From assembly GCA_020186115.1 (NCBI GenBank), contig WSYJ01000149.1, forward strand, positions 682,001 to 746,000: a stretch of DNA of 64,000 nt, read 5' to 3'. Every line of letters starts with the position of its first letter. Position 1 is the stretch's first letter. The position numbers and the translations under genes were made by a program. Shown here piece by piece: positions 47,031 through 57,571 of this stretch. The notes beneath the pieces are model-generated. The model had not been told where the DNA came from and did not search any database. It worked only from the letters and a program-made list of their open reading frames with translations. Origin of the DNA: Histomonas meleagridis (taxonomy: Eukaryota > Parabasalia > Tritrichomonadida > Dientamoebidae).

Positions 47031-47447
47031 ATGGCTCGTACAAAACAAACAGCTCGTAAATCTACTGGTGGTAAGACTCCACGTAAATCACTCGGTGCTA
47101 AGGCAGCTCGTAAGTCAACACCAGTTGTTGATTCACAAGGTGCTAAGAAGCAACATCGTTTCAGGCCAGGTACAGTTGCTCTTCGTGAAATTCGTAAATA
47201 CCAAAAGAGCACAGATCTTCTTATCCGTAAGCTTCCATTCCAACGTCTTGTTCGTGAAATCGCATCTGGTTTCCGTGGTGATCTTCGTTTCCAATCATCA
47301 GCAATTGCAGCTCTCCAAGAAGCATCCGAAGCTTACCTTGTTGGTCTTTTCGAAGATACGAATCTTTGTGCAATTCATGCAAATCGTGTTACAATTATGG
47401 AACGTGATGTTCAACTTGCTCAAAGAATTCGTGGCGAACGTAATTAA
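47031..47447 (+). CDS. Histone H3
   Basis: 138 residues with the full H3 fold. The tail [14 protein letters not shown] keeps Lys4, Lys9, Ser10 and Lys14; further on [13 protein letters not shown] keeps Lys18, Lys23, Lys27 and Ser28. There is a two-residue longer stretch after it ([13 protein letters not shown]) compared with the canonical TGGVKKPH. The alpha-1 to alpha-3 region ([41 protein letters not shown]) is conserved, with changes such as [12 protein letters not shown] and [11 protein letters not shown]. Such divergence is typical of trichomonad H3. A single copy is seen here. E2F-type and Inr-like motifs precede it. Confidence 0.97.
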   Translation: MARTKQTARKSTGGKTPRKSLGAKAARKSTPVVDSQGAKKQHRFRPGTVALREIRKYQKSTDLLIRKLPFQRLVREIASGFRGDLRFQSSAIAALQEASEAYLVGLFEDTNLCAIHANRVTIMERDVQLAQRIRGERN

Positions 47448-47721
47448 ATTCTTATATATATTTTATTTATTCATTTTTACATATATTGACATTATTTAAT
47501 AAATTTCAAAATGTATATGCGCCATATAAAACCTGATATTTGAATAAAAACATATTCATACCGCAAAAAATATACTCTAAACAGTACGTACCAATATTAA
47601 TTGATAACCCCACTGAATTTTCTTTATTTCCATCTGGATGATCATCAAACATTCCAACAATTATCGTAACGCTAAACACCAAAAAATTTTGATCAATTCG
47701 CAAAATAAAATTAATCATTTT

Positions 47722-49662
47722 TTACTGTCCTTTTTCCGCTCTTTCCTTGAGTCTCATTTGCTCGAATTCTTCCGCCGTCACCTTACCGGGCTCTACGCTC
47801 AAGCTCTTTGCGTACAGTTCGCTTTCGTCGTGCATTACAATTTCCGACAACTTTTCTTGTATTTGCTCTATCACCACGAAGTTGAATTGTTTGATTTGGA
47901 AGCTTTGTATCTTATCGATCAGCTTGAATATGCCTATGCACTTATTGTAGTTGACCAAATCGTCGATGTAATCCTTATTACCATCATAGAAGAAAGTCAA
48001 TTGTGTCAAGTAAACGCCAATGTATGGAAGACACGGACCACTCTTTTGTCCTTCGTCATGAATGTTACGAATCTTTGCGAAGTTATCATCGCTCTTTATC
48101 GCGTCGAGGATTTCGTGAATTGGCTCCATCACATTTTCTGGCAATGACTCTAAGTGATGCTTTAACCTAAAGATCGCGTTCGAGTTCATTGCCGTCGCTA
48201 TAGCTATGCCGTCCAAGTAATCGTGTAGTTGCCATAACTCTTTAGCTAATTGCGAAAAGAACTTAAACGCTTCTAAACGCGAATCAATTGTTTCCGAATA
48301 TAATATGTTATATTGGACCCAATCTGCAATGACATTAAAGTTATTAGTTAACGCAACAACATTCGGTGAGCGATGTCGAATGCTCGGCTTGCTCCATGCG
48401 CAATCCAATAATTCTTTTGGTGTGATCGAATAGTAATACTTCGCACTGGACATTACGATTTGTCGCGCTAGAACACTGACATCTAATGACATTAAAGTGA
48501 ATTGCGACAAAAATAATTTCTCCGGAATTTTAACATTACTTAAGTCGAATTTGGAATGCGATAAGAAGTCATCGCTCGATTTTCCTTCGATTTGCTTTTG
48601 AAGAACATTCAACATACGCTTTTGTGATGTCTGTCGACGAGTATTAATGGTGGAAAGCCATTGCGTTAAGTTTTGGAGTAAAGCGGCATCGAAATCGAAG
48701 AACGATGTTTCGATCCATTTTTCCACTAACACAACAAATTGTAGCTCATCTTTGTCTTTGTCAGTGTCTTTCTTAGGGCGGCTCGATTGAGCTATGAGTG
48801 GCCATGCTTCTTGAAGTTTTTGTAACATTTGAAATGATGACATATATCCATGATATGTCATCGTGAAAATTTCAACATACGATGGGCTAAGTTTGGGATA
48901 AAATCGACTCGCAGCAACCCATACAAGCTGATTGATGGTGCCTTTGGAGGGCATTTGTGTATCTTCATCAAACTCAATTGACTCTAAATCTTCGAGCTTT
49001 TCTTGATTTAATGGTTGGGATTCGGTCGTTTGCCCACCAACAACACCTAAAACGGCACTGGTTTGTTGACGTAACTGTTTTTGAACAGCTTCAATTTCAG
49101 TGGGATAAGATGGCGATGGCAAAAGTAAATTCCAGAAACGATCGGCATTAAGAACACCACGCTCAAGATGATGAAGAAGTTGGGAATATTCATGATGATC
49201 AGGTGTATATATTGGGAATTCAAATGAGTCAGTAAGGGCTGAAGCTGTTTGAGTTAGACCTAAAAGTTCGAGGTGTTGAAGGATAAGTGATAATATACCT
49301 TCTTGAGGATAAAGACGACGATCTGGTAAATAAAGCGATGAAAAGGTTGCAGCCCGAGTAATTGGATCAACCCTGTTAACCATATCTCTAATTTCAGGAT
49401 GACGTCGAAACAATTCAATTTCCCAATATGATCTATCATACTCTGATTCAGCACGCTTGGAATTAAGACTATCAAACTCAGTAGATACTGGAAATGGTTC
49501 AGAACTTATGGATATTACTTCGCGTGGTTGAGTTAATACTTTTGATTTAAAAACAAATGGTGGTATCTTTGAAGCATCTGCTGAAATTTCTTCACTGTTT
49601 TCTACTTCAGATTTCTTGGATTTATGTGAATGACTTTTATGATGGCTTTTCTGAGTGCTCAT
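47722..49662 (-). CDS. Ras guanine-nucleotide exchange factor (RasGEF domain)
   Basis: 646 residues. A Ser/His/Lys-rich N-terminus precedes a LisH/CTLH-like helical part (QEGILSLILQHLELLGL, about 120-150), a RasGEF_N module (about 235-330, GTINQLVWVAASRFYP) and the RasGEF (CDC25) domain (about 380-620, with FLSQFTLMSLDVSVLARQIV, NNFNVIADWVQYNIL and GPCLPYIGVYLTQLTF). Such proteins load GTP on Ras-family switches; the small GTPase at 19148 is one possible partner in the window, but this is not shown. On the coding strand an Inr-like TCATA (49666-49670) lies 4-8 nt before the ATG. Confidence 0.88.
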   Translation of the reverse strand: MSTQKSHHKSHSHKSKKSEVENSEEISADASKIPPFVFKSKVLTQPREVISISSEPFPVSTEFDSLNSKRAESEYDRSYWEIELFRRHPEIRDMVNRVDPITRAATFSSLYLPDRRLYPQEGILSLILQHLELLGLTQTASALTDSFEFPIYTPDHHEYSQLLHHLERGVLNADRFWNLLLPSPSYPTEIEAVQKQLRQQTSAVLGVVGGQTTESQPLNQEKLEDLESIEFDEDTQMPSKGTINQLVWVAASRFYPKLSPSYVEIFTMTYHGYMSSFQMLQKLQEAWPLIAQSSRPKKDTDKDKDELQFVVLVEKWIETSFFDFDAALLQNLTQWLSTINTRRQTSQKRMLNVLQKQIEGKSSDDFLSHSKFDLSNVKIPEKLFLSQFTLMSLDVSVLARQIVMSSAKYYYSITPKELLDCAWSKPSIRHRSPNVVALTNNFNVIADWVQYNILYSETIDSRLEAFKFFSQLAKELWQLHDYLDGIAIATAMNSNAIFRLKHHLESLPENVMEPIHEILDAIKSDDNFAKIRNIHDEGQKSGPCLPYIGVYLTQLTFFYDGNKDYIDDLVNYNKCIGIFKLIDKIQSFQIKQFNFVVIEQIQEKLSEIVMHDESELYAKSLSVEPGKVTAEEFEQMRLKERAEKGQ

Positions 49663-49973
49663 TTTTATGAATCTATATGAGACATGTTATATGAAATATA
49701 GATAAAAAAAAAGAAGAAACTTGAAAACGCGTTTTTTATAGACTATTTAAATAATATTTTCCCCATATTTGGTTTCATAATAAGATGCAAATGATTATAA
49801 AATTTCAAATTTTAATTTTTAATAAATCAATAAAGTTATATTTTTGTTCCAAGTAGATTTGACAATTTTTGAGTTGTATCGCACTATAACGTTTTCAAAT
49901 GGATGAAATTATTCTATGATTTATCAAAAAGTTATTAAGTTCCTCCAATTCGTTGGCGGTTATTTTTAGCCAA
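49663..49973. other. Divergent promoter region of RasGEF and C2 genes
   Basis: 311 bp shared by two divergent genes; includes the RasGEF initiator and an AACGTT at 49888-49893 upstream of the C2 gene. Confidence 0.45.
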
Positions 49974-50993
49974 ATGAAACTTTGCTTAAGAATTAACTCA
50001 GCATCCAATCTTCCAAGGAAAAATCCACTTGACACAATAGATTCTTATGTTGCTGTTGATTTAAATTCAAAGCAAAATATTACACAATCAAGAGTAATTG
50101 ATAACGAAATTAATCCCTTTTGGAATCAAATTTTAGTTATTCGTCTTGATCCTAATGAGGAAATAAAAGTGTTACGTTTCCGGGTACGTAACTGTAATGT
50201 TTTTGGTGAAGATTCTGATATCGGCAACTGTGAATTAACAGATTTAAATTTAAAAATGTATGAAATTGTTGAAAATAGCTTAACATTAAATCTTACAGAG
50301 GAAGGTAGCACAGAAAGTAAGATTAATTTTGATTTACAATATGCACCTATTAAACATGATCCTTTTAAACCAGAAGGCTCACCGGAACAACCGCCTCAAA
50401 ACGTAGAAATCAGTCTTATCCATGAAAATTCCATAGACCCAGCGAATTTTGGTTTCTTTCCACATCGGAACTTATTTGATTTTAATGGGAACAACAATTC
50501 TTTTGTACCACCACCTCCTTTCCACGGTAATCGTGGTTTTGTTGGAGGTGGGCTTAATGGTTTTAGTTCTTCTTCATTTAATAATAATCGATTTCAATTT
50601 AATAACTTTCCTCCTAACCCTCCTAATAGATTGGGCACTGGTTTTGGAACAACATTTACAGGTACATCAAGAAATTCTACATTGAATCCAAATAATTTTA
50701 ATTTTAATTTCAATCCTGTCAGAAATACAAATTCTCCAAACTGGGCTCCTTTCCCTCCACCTCCAGGGCCAGCTCGGTCGTCTTCGAGTGAAGATGAATC
50801 AGATGATGATAGCGATCAAATACAAAGTTGGAGACCTCCAACAAGCACAAGAAGATTCCAAACAGGGGAGCCTAAGTTTAAAACGACAGAGTCATCCGAA
50901 TTAGAAGATGATGATGAAGACGGTGATTCTTCTGATGATGATTATAATTATGTAGATGACGACAATTCTGATGATGACGATGGTTACGACTAG
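49974..50993 (+). CDS. C2-domain protein with Asn/Pro-rich and acidic tail
   Basis: 339 residues from the ATG at 49974; the longer frame upstream opens at TTG. A single N-terminal C2 domain (about 1-115; SASNLPRKNPLDTIDSYVAV, ...NEINPFWNQ, FGEDSDIGNCEL) is followed by a Pro/Phe/Asn-rich stretch (160-270) and an Asp-rich tail (DDDNSDDDDGYD). Some of the Ca2+-loop Asp residues are present (Asp28, Asp31), so Ca2+/phospholipid binding is possible. Similar C2-plus-low-complexity proteins are common in trichomonads. The exact function is not known. Confidence 0.75.
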   Translation: MKLCLRINSASNLPRKNPLDTIDSYVAVDLNSKQNITQSRVIDNEINPFWNQILVIRLDPNEEIKVLRFRVRNCNVFGEDSDIGNCELTDLNLKMYEIVENSLTLNLTEEGSTESKINFDLQYAPIKHDPFKPEGSPEQPPQNVEISLIHENSIDPANFGFFPHRNLFDFNGNNNSFVPPPPFHGNRGFVGGGLNGFSSSSFNNNRFQFNNFPPNPPNRLGTGFGTTFTGTSRNSTLNPNNFNFNFNPVRNTNSPNWAPFPPPPGPARSSSSEDESDDDSDQIQSWRPPTSTRRFQTGEPKFKTTESSELEDDDEDGDSSDDDYNYVDDDNSDDDDGYD

Positions 50994-51267
50994 ATATTCT
51001 ACTCATTTTATGTTATATAATAAAAATACTTAAAAATTATAAATTTTGGATAGAGTACATGCCGATCAAAACCGTTTCTAATGTTTTTTTTTGTGATTTA
51101 AATTTTCTTTTTTGTATTTGGTGTTGTATTTTAATTGCATTTAGCCTTAAGCTACCTGCCAAAATCGTAATTCCCAAAAAAAAAATTCAAAATTTCAAAA
51201 TATTTTTAAATTTATACGGAAATTGTTCATTTTTCCCCATTTCTTTTTTACTAAATTTTCAAATTTA

Positions 51268-52125
51268 TTAATCAATTTCTTCGACTAGAGGCTCTCCAGC
51301 CAAAACTGGATGAAAATTCGAGATATGTTCTTTGATTATTTGAATCAAAACATCTGGGTTGGCTAAGTGTGGATGGTGTCCGCCCTTTTCTATCTTAATA
51401 TATTTTGCACCTTTGATCATTTTCTGAGGTATTGCTGTAGCCTCAAATTTGAATGCCCAATCTGTCGGTTGAACGATAAGAATTCTATCGGCCGATAGCT
51501 TGGGAAGGGGTGCCCTGGGCGCTTTGGCACGCATGTGGATTCGAGCACTGACGACAGAGCTTGGCAAACTCTTGATTTCATTTATAATGAATTTGGTGGA
51601 TTCTTCAAGGTCTTTTGGTAAATTCCCTCTGGATACTTCATCAATTAAATCGCCTTTTCCTGTTAAAGCAGTAAAGAAACTAACTGAATGATTGAATAAC
51701 TTGGTCTCCATATAGCTAGCTATTAATGTAAGTGAAATAATTTCTGCTGAAAGAGAATGAAAAGATGTAAGATGTAAGGCTAAAAATCCACCAAAGCCAA
51801 ACCCAACGAGATGGACTTTGGAAATCATTTTTGATGCAGTAAGAAGATCAAAACCTGTAAGAAATTGAGAAACTGATTCGTATGGAGGTATGCTGATAAT
51901 TAGAACACGATACCCAGACTTGATTAAACCATCGCCAATAATGTACATTGAATTTGTTGTGTCATATATTCCTGATATTATTATAACTGCTTCATCTCTT
52001 TCAACTGGTCCTCCTTGTCGAAACTCCCATGAAACATTATTGATAGTATCAACAAATTGTTGCACTGGGGCATTGCAAGAAAAGTTTATGAATTCCGAAC
52101 TACTTAAGTTTAGTTCGTGAGACAT
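51268..52125 (-). CDS. Maspardin-like alpha/beta hydrolase without nucleophile
   Basis: 285 residues from the ATG at 52125. It aligns with maspardin (SPG21): SGYRVLIISIPPY (where animals have 'GWGYRVIALQYPVY'), KVHLVGFGFGGFLAL (animals 'KVHLFGASLGGFLAQ') and VSARIHMRAKAP. The GxSxG serine is Gly110 here, so the hydrolase triad is broken, consistent with a scaffold role. A His near the C-terminus (GGHHPHLANP) aligns with the maspardin C-terminal block. In animals maspardin binds CD4 and sits on late endosomes. The GGGTGCCC element and an AACGGT lie 18-40 nt upstream. Confidence 0.72.
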   Translation of the reverse strand: MSHELNLSSSEFINFSCNAPVQQFVDTINNVSWEFRQGGPVERDEAVIIISGIYDTTNSMYIIGDGLIKSGYRVLIISIPPYESVSQFLTGFDLLTASKMISKVHLVGFGFGGFLALHLTSFHSLSAEIISLTLIASYMETKLFNHSVSFFTALTGKGDLIDEVSRGNLPKDLEESTKFIINEIKSLPSSVVSARIHMRAKAPRAPLPKLSADRILIVQPTDWAFKFEATAIPQKMIKGAKYIKIEKGGHHPHLANPDVLIQIIKEHISNFHPVLAGEPLVEEID

Positions 52126-52142
52126 TTTGTGCAAGCAACATT

Positions 52143-52152
52143 AGGGCACCCT
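52143..52152 (-). promoter_or_regulatory. GGGTGCCC promoter element, copy 3, with AACGGT
   Basis: AGGGTGCCCT on the coding strand, 18 nt before the maspardin-like ATG, with AACGGT (plus strand, 52160-52165) close by. Same core as the elements at 13642-13652 and 17289-17299. Confidence 0.45.
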
Positions 52153-52352
52153 AATTACAAACGGTCAATTTCAATCTTTTCTTCTTCTTACAGATGATTT
52201 AATATTCCATTATCATATTGACTTTAAGAATTGGCATGTTATATTCTAAGTGAAAAAAATAATAATGTTTCAATAGCCACAAGTTGGAAAAGCAACTTAA
52301 AATCTTCATTTTTAATTTCAATTAAAAGTTCACAAAAAGTGCGCTCGACCAA

Positions 52353-53144
52353 ATGGGAAAAGGAAATCGGTATAGAGGAAGAGGAAAAAAGAGGTTTGAT
52401 CATGAAGGTTCAGGAAACTATAAAGCGGACTTTCCGGTGCGTCTTGCCATGTGGGACTTTGGTCAATGTGATCCAAAAAGATGCTCTGGAATCAAGCTAA
52501 AACGTCTTGGTTATATTCGTGTTCTTAACATTAGAGATACATTCCACGGTCTTGTTCTTTCACCAATTGGAACCCAAGTTATTTCTCCTGAAGATAAAGA
52601 ACTTATGCTCACTTCAGGTCTTGCAGTTGTTGACTGTTCCTGGAAGCAAATTGACCACACAGATGTAGCTCAAATCAAAGCCAGACATCACAGAATTTTA
52701 CCATATTTGGTTGCAGCAAATACAGTTAACTATGGAAAACCATGGAGACTTAACTGCGCAGAAGCTTTAGCTGCTTGTTTGACTATTTTTGGCATGAGAG
52801 ATGCTGCTGCTGAGTTGCTTAACCAATTCAAATGGGGACATTCCTTCTTCGAAATGAATGATTTCCTTTTAGAAAGATATGCGCAATGTCAAAGCGCTGA
52901 AGAAATGATAGCAATTCAAGAGGAAACATTAAAGCAACTCAAACAGCAGGACGAGGAAGAGGATGACCACGAATGGGATCCACTGGTTGATGGGAATCCA
53001 AACCGCCCAAGAGTTGTTGAAGAAGAGGAGAACGAAGAAGAGGAAAATGAAGAGCATAAGCCAGAAGAAGAGGCAAATGAAGAGCATAAGCCTGAAGAAG
53101 AGGCAAATGAAGAACAAAAACCCGAAGAAGAGGCAAATGAATGA
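52353..53144 (+). CDS. TSR3: 18S rRNA aminocarboxypropyltransferase Tsr3
   Basis: 263 residues. Family blocks: FGQCDPKRCSGIKL, LSPIGTQVISPEDKE, GLAVVDCSWKQI, LPYLVAANTVNYGKPWRLNCAEALAA and FKWGHSFFEMN. Tsr3 is a SPOUT-like enzyme that transfers the aminocarboxypropyl group from S-adenosylmethionine to N1-methylpseudouridine in helix 31 of 18S rRNA. The N-terminus starts with a basic MGKGNRYRGRGKKR. The C-terminal tail carries three tandem copies of a Glu-rich EEEANEEHKP-type unit beyond the conserved domain. No defect is seen. Confidence 0.93.
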   Translation: MGKGNRYRGRGKKRFDHEGSGNYKADFPVRLAMWDFGQCDPKRCSGIKLKRLGYIRVLNIRDTFHGLVLSPIGTQVISPEDKELMLTSGLAVVDCSWKQIDHTDVAQIKARHHRILPYLVAANTVNYGKPWRLNCAEALAACLTIFGMRDAAAELLNQFKWGHSFFEMNDFLLERYAQCQSAEEMIAIQEETLKQLKQQDEEEDDHEWDPLVDGNPNRPRVVEEEENEEEENEEHKPEEEANEEHKPEEEANEEQKPEEEANE

Positions 53145-53953
53145 AGTTTGGAATGTAAGCTAAATAAAATTTTGGAATTTACTAGAAAAAAGTCATGAAA
53201 ATTGTTTTTTATTTATTTTAATTTTTTTAAAGGATACTAAAAGTAATATTATTAAAATTTGGTCTATTTTAGTCTTTAAATATCTTTCTTATGAGTTTTA
53301 GGTTTTTTAATTAGAAAATTCCATTATAGTAATGGATAAATTACAGTATATATAAATTTAATATTATTAATTAATTCTTATATGAAACTGTGATAATAAC
53401 ATGTTATAGTTTGAGGTTTTAGTTTATATTAAATATTTTGATATTCAATATTATAAAATATTATTTTATAAAAGATATCTTGTCACAAAATAAATCTTAT
53501 TCAATACGAATTGAAATTTTTTCGATAAATTTTTCTAATTGCTTAATGGAGGATTAAGAAAAATAATATGAATAAATAAAGGTCTAAAATTTCAAATAAA
53601 AATTATGAATGATATTATTTATTTTAAAGATGTCATCATATTTCGATTACATCAATATCAAAATATCTAATTAAATACATGATTGAAAAAAATCATCATT
53701 TATTACGACTTTCAAACAAAAATTTATATTATTTAAAGATCAGTATCTACTTTGATGAATTTTAAACCTCTTATTTTATTCGATAAAATGGTGATATTTA
53801 AGAATCAATTCAACCATATGTCTAAAAAACAAATTGAGATCAAATAAGATAGTTAACTTAACACATTTTGTCAGATATTATCTTCATGTCAATCCTATTA
53901 AAACATTAAAAAATAAGTAATAAAACACATATTTATTATAATATATTTTCTAT
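53145..53953. other. Convergent intergenic region (0.8 kb)
   Basis: AT-rich, many stops in all frames; no gene, RNA or clear relic recognised. Confidence 0.4.
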
Positions 53954-56900
53954 TTAAGCATGAAAGAAATCCAAAAACTTTGCTATTTCATTATCTATTT
54001 TTTGAGGAGTATCAAAATTACTAAACATACTTTTAATTACGTTTGTAATATCTTCTCTTCTTTTCTGGTTTAAATTTGTGAACAGCACTATAATGTCCAT
54101 ATCAATAATTTTACTTACGGGGAATTGCTGACTTCTAAACGCGATATGATCACATTTTGTAAGTTCGAAGAACAAATTTGAAATTTCCATTTCCAACACC
54201 TTTAATAATTTCATTATTCCATTATTATTGTTATTATATTGGGTCATATCTAAGAATTGTCCGATTCCACCGCCGATTGTTATATAACTATAACTTGGGA
54301 AAGCACTTAAAACTTGTGTAATTCCAGTAACAATATCACCGGTATTAAAATTCCATATTAAATTTAACTTTTGTTGTGAATTAAAAATCCTTGAATCGAG
54401 GTTAACATCTTTTAGATAATAATTATCAGGTAAAACAAATATATTTCCGAGGTTATCACTTGCGATTAATTTTATTTGATTCTTCGGAGCGATTATTGTT
54501 TTCATTGTAATAATATTTCGAACACAACCTTCTTCAGCTAAAGAAATAACATTATTATCACTACAATTATAAAAAAAATGTGATACCGAACGTTGTTTAT
54601 CACCAACAAATATATTAATCATATTATGTTGTGAGATAGTGACTAATGATGATATATATGAACCGATATTTTCGATTTTACTAATAAGTTGTAATGTATT
54701 ATTAGTCCGGATATATACTAAGATAAAATTACTACATGCTACAAAGATAATTACTTCGATTGCTTCTTTCTTTTTGGTTGTACAACATGAAATAGCTGAG
54801 ATATGATAATGATATGAAACTGATACTGATGAAAATGGTTGAATCAAATCTTTATGATCACGTGGACAAAAGTTTGTCGCTTTTAATACATAACTTCGAG
54901 ATTTCGTATTTGGATTTCGTAATACTATTAATGCACAACTAAATTCATCATGACTAACACAAAAATTGGTGATTTGTTCAGATTCAAATGCATTATCTGG
55001 AGTACAAGCACATTCATAAGGAGGATTTTTAGAGAAATCAACTAATGATAAACTGTGCGTTTTAACTATTAATATTCGTTGACTTGAATTTAATCCATCG
55101 TGTTTAAAAAAATGAAATCCAACAATAGGTGAAATAGGTTTTTTATGTGGTCTAAAGATATCATCTATATCTGGATAAGAAGAAATATTAATTTCATTTA
55201 TGAAATCAAATTCATAAATACTAAGTGTGTTACCTTGAATAGCTAAAAATCTCGAATAAATGTTATTATGAGGGTTATTATCGATAGAAAAAGGATATAA
55301 TATAAAAGCTGCTGAATCAATATTAATTTGTGATAAGGATACTCGATCAGGTTTTTTATAATTAACAAACCAAGTTTTATTACATGTTATTATTGCTGCA
55401 TGTAAATATTTTTGGGTTAATGTTTGTTCATCAATTCTTGTAGGGATTTTAAATAATATTGGGCCTTTCCCTAATATATAATATTGTAAAATTTCAAATG
55501 ATTTCGTAGTTGTATTTATATTTGCAATTAATAAAGTATCAATTAAACCAATTAATAATCTTGAAGGTAAATTTTCAGTATCATCATTCGAGTTACGTGG
55601 TCTACATTGTATAAAGCCTAATGAATAAACAGGTGATTTCATTTCCCTTTCGATTAACATTTCACGACGTGCATCATCATTAGTTAATGTTATCACTCGT
55701 ACATAATATGCTGAACTTAATTGATTATTAGTTAATTGTTGGCGATTTACAGTACCTAAAACTAAACAATCTAAATCATAATATTTATTTTGTGGCATTG
55801 TTATACATACTGCAGTAATTTTATGATTCAAAGAAAAGTTATAACTTTGAGCTTGACTTTGCATTACAAAAAATTTCGAAATTTCATCAGATTCAACACA
55901 AATTAAATAATTAACGGAAGATGCTGTTAAACTAGTTTTCGTTTCCCATGTACGTTTTTGTGATAACTCACACATATAATTACTTGTTATATGTATTGTA
56001 TTAACTTTCCCTTTATGAATTAGTTGTTCTAATCCGATTGTTGGTCCTGTTGCATTACTAACATTTGGAGGTAATTCTTCTAATCGTCCATGGTTAAATG
56101 TGAAAAATACATTCCCTGAAGGAAATGATAGTACAAAATATGAAAAATCAGGCGTTGCAAACATTCCTTTTGGACATTCTCGAAATTCTTTTTGATCCAG
56201 AACTCGTGCACAATGTCCTAAATTTACAAATATTAAAGATGAATATGTATGTGAGATTAATCTATTCGTAAATAATTCTTGGTCATTCTTTTGTATTTGA
56301 TATGATTCTAATGAACGTGTTCCTATAGTACGCTTTAATCCAGGCATAGGTTTCTTCGTTTGAATATTATAAATTATTGGATATGTAGACTTATTAACTA
56401 ATAAGAAAAATGGTTCTTTAATACAAAAAAATCGAATGATACCAATGTGCGCAAGAGGAATTGGAATTTGGTCAACTCGAAAATTCCCAAAATAATTGTC
56501 CTGATTTTGATATATCCGTAAAAATATTCTATCAAACATTAATATGATGGAATTATCTTGCAATGTATAATATAACGTTGATGTAAACGCAAAACCTTTC
56601 GAAATAATTTCAGGTGGTAATGTAATATCATATGTTTCATTGGTCCTTAGAGAAACAAAATGAATTTGCAATGAATCTTTGGAAAAAAAAATTAAAACTT
56701 CTGGATTTAATGGGACTGCAAAATCACATTTATATAAAACCTCTTGTATTTTTTGAAATGGTGATAACGAATATAAACATAACTTTTCATTGCTTTCCAT
56801 CCTGCCGATTAAATTGCCTGAAATGGGAATTGTTTGAATAGACATATATGAAGGTTTTTCACAAAAAATTAGATTAATAGGGTAATGGGAAACATCAAAC

Positions 56901-57343
56901 CCACAAAAGCCTCCATGGCAACATGAAAGAATAAGAATATTTGTGCTTGATGAATAATAAATAAAATCTGGCGAATGACATAAATCAGGTAGTTTTATTT
57001 GATCAACAGCAACAAAAATATTTTCCTCTGGTTTGTGTACAAATCTAATAACATCTTTAGGTCGCGCTGCATAAAAAGTATCAATATCATAATTTTGTTC
57101 TTTATATAATGGTCCTTTGCAAATATAAGAAACTTTGGACATAAAGGGTTGGCTGTATATATGTATTATCCTTAGAATATCATTTTGAATGTATGGTTGA
57201 TAGACTTCAAATGTTGTATTTAAGTTAAAAATATATGTTTCGCGCAAATTATTTGCTTTGCAATAAAACTTGCCTGAAAGTACATTGGTGAGGTTAAATG
57301 GCCATTGGATTGTTGTGTGAATATATGTTTCCCTTCCAGACAT
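53954..57343 (-). CDS. Splicing factor SF3b subunit 3 (SF3B3/Rse1-type)
   Basis: 1129 residues, a triple-propeller protein of the DDB1/CPSF160/SF3B3 superfamily (human SF3B3 is 1217). The C-terminus, KCDHIAFRSQQFPVSKIIDMDI, fits the SF3B3 CPSF_A end, where the human protein has 'HLSFRSYYFPVKNVIDGDL', and then NQKRREDITNVIKSMF. The N-terminal region begins like SF3B3 (YIHTTIQWPFNLTNVLSGKF). SF3b3 is part of the U2 snRNP that binds the branch region. DDB1 and CPSF160 are less likely because the FRSxxFP block is SF3B3-like. Divergent, as expected of trichomonads, but without frame damage. Confidence 0.82.
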   Translation of the reverse strand: MSGRETYIHTTIQWPFNLTNVLSGKFYCKANNLRETYIFNLNTTFEVYQPYIQNDILRIIHIYSQPFMSKVSYICKGPLYKEQNYDIDTFYAARPKDVIRFVHKPEENIFVAVDQIKLPDLCHSPDFIYYSSSTNILILSCCHGGFCGFDVSHYPINLIFCEKPSYMSIQTIPISGNLIGRMESNEKLCLYSLSPFQKIQEVLYKCDFAVPLNPEVLIFFSKDSLQIHFVSLRTNETYDITLPPEIISKGFAFTSTLYYTLQDNSIILMFDRIFLRIYQNQDNYFGNFRVDQIPIPLAHIGIIRFFCIKEPFFLLVNKSTYPIIYNIQTKKPMPGLKRTIGTRSLESYQIQKNDQELFTNRLISHTYSSLIFVNLGHCARVLDQKEFRECPKGMFATPDFSYFVLSFPSGNVFFTFNHGRLEELPPNVSNATGPTIGLEQLIHKGKVNTIHITSNYMCELSQKRTWETKTSLTASSVNYLICVESDEISKFFVMQSQAQSYNFSLNHKITAVCITMPQNKYYDLDCLVLGTVNRQQLTNNQLSSAYYVRVITLTNDDARREMLIEREMKSPVYSLGFIQCRPRNSNDDTENLPSRLLIGLIDTLLIANINTTTKSFEILQYYILGKGPILFKIPTRIDEQTLTQKYLHAAIITCNKTWFVNYKKPDRVSLSQINIDSAAFILYPFSIDNNPHNNIYSRFLAIQGNTLSIYEFDFINEINISSYPDIDDIFRPHKKPISPIVGFHFFKHDGLNSSQRILIVKTHSLSLVDFSKNPPYECACTPDNAFESEQITNFCVSHDEFSCALIVLRNPNTKSRSYVLKATNFCPRDHKDLIQPFSSVSVSYHYHISAISCCTTKKKEAIEVIIFVACSNFILVYIRTNNTLQLISKIENIGSYISSLVTISQHNMINIFVGDKQRSVSHFFYNCSDNNVISLAEEGCVRNIITMKTIIAPKNQIKLIASDNLGNIFVLPDNYYLKDVNLDSRIFNSQQKLNLIWNFNTGDIVTGITQVLSAFPSYSYITIGGGIGQFLDMTQYNNNNNGIMKLLKVLEMEISNLFFELTKCDHIAFRSQQFPVSKIIDMDIIVLFTNLNQKRREDITNVIKSMFSNFDTPQKIDNEIAKFLDFFHA

Positions 57344-57571
57344 TTGGTTTGCTTGCTATGTATACAATTTAGTAATGAATCATCTCATAGAATATTTTAA
57401 ATGAAAAATTGTATATTTTATTTGCGGTTCGACATTACCAAAAGCAGTTGTGTTTCAGGTTGTTGATTTGATTTAATTTAGAATTTTAATACACATTAAA
57501 GAATTTTAAAAGTAAAAAACACAAGCCTCTTATTAAAAAGTGAAACAATGAAAAATTTAGTATAAAACAAA

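Noticed and set aside
51059-51271. 70-codon hydrophobic frame after the C2 gene
   Set aside because: AT-driven Phe/Leu/Ile/Lys composition, lies in a 3' region and overlaps the end of the next gene.
57415-57440. tRNA B-box-like GGTTCGA
   Set aside because: No A box, no cloverleaf and no terminator T-run in the right place.
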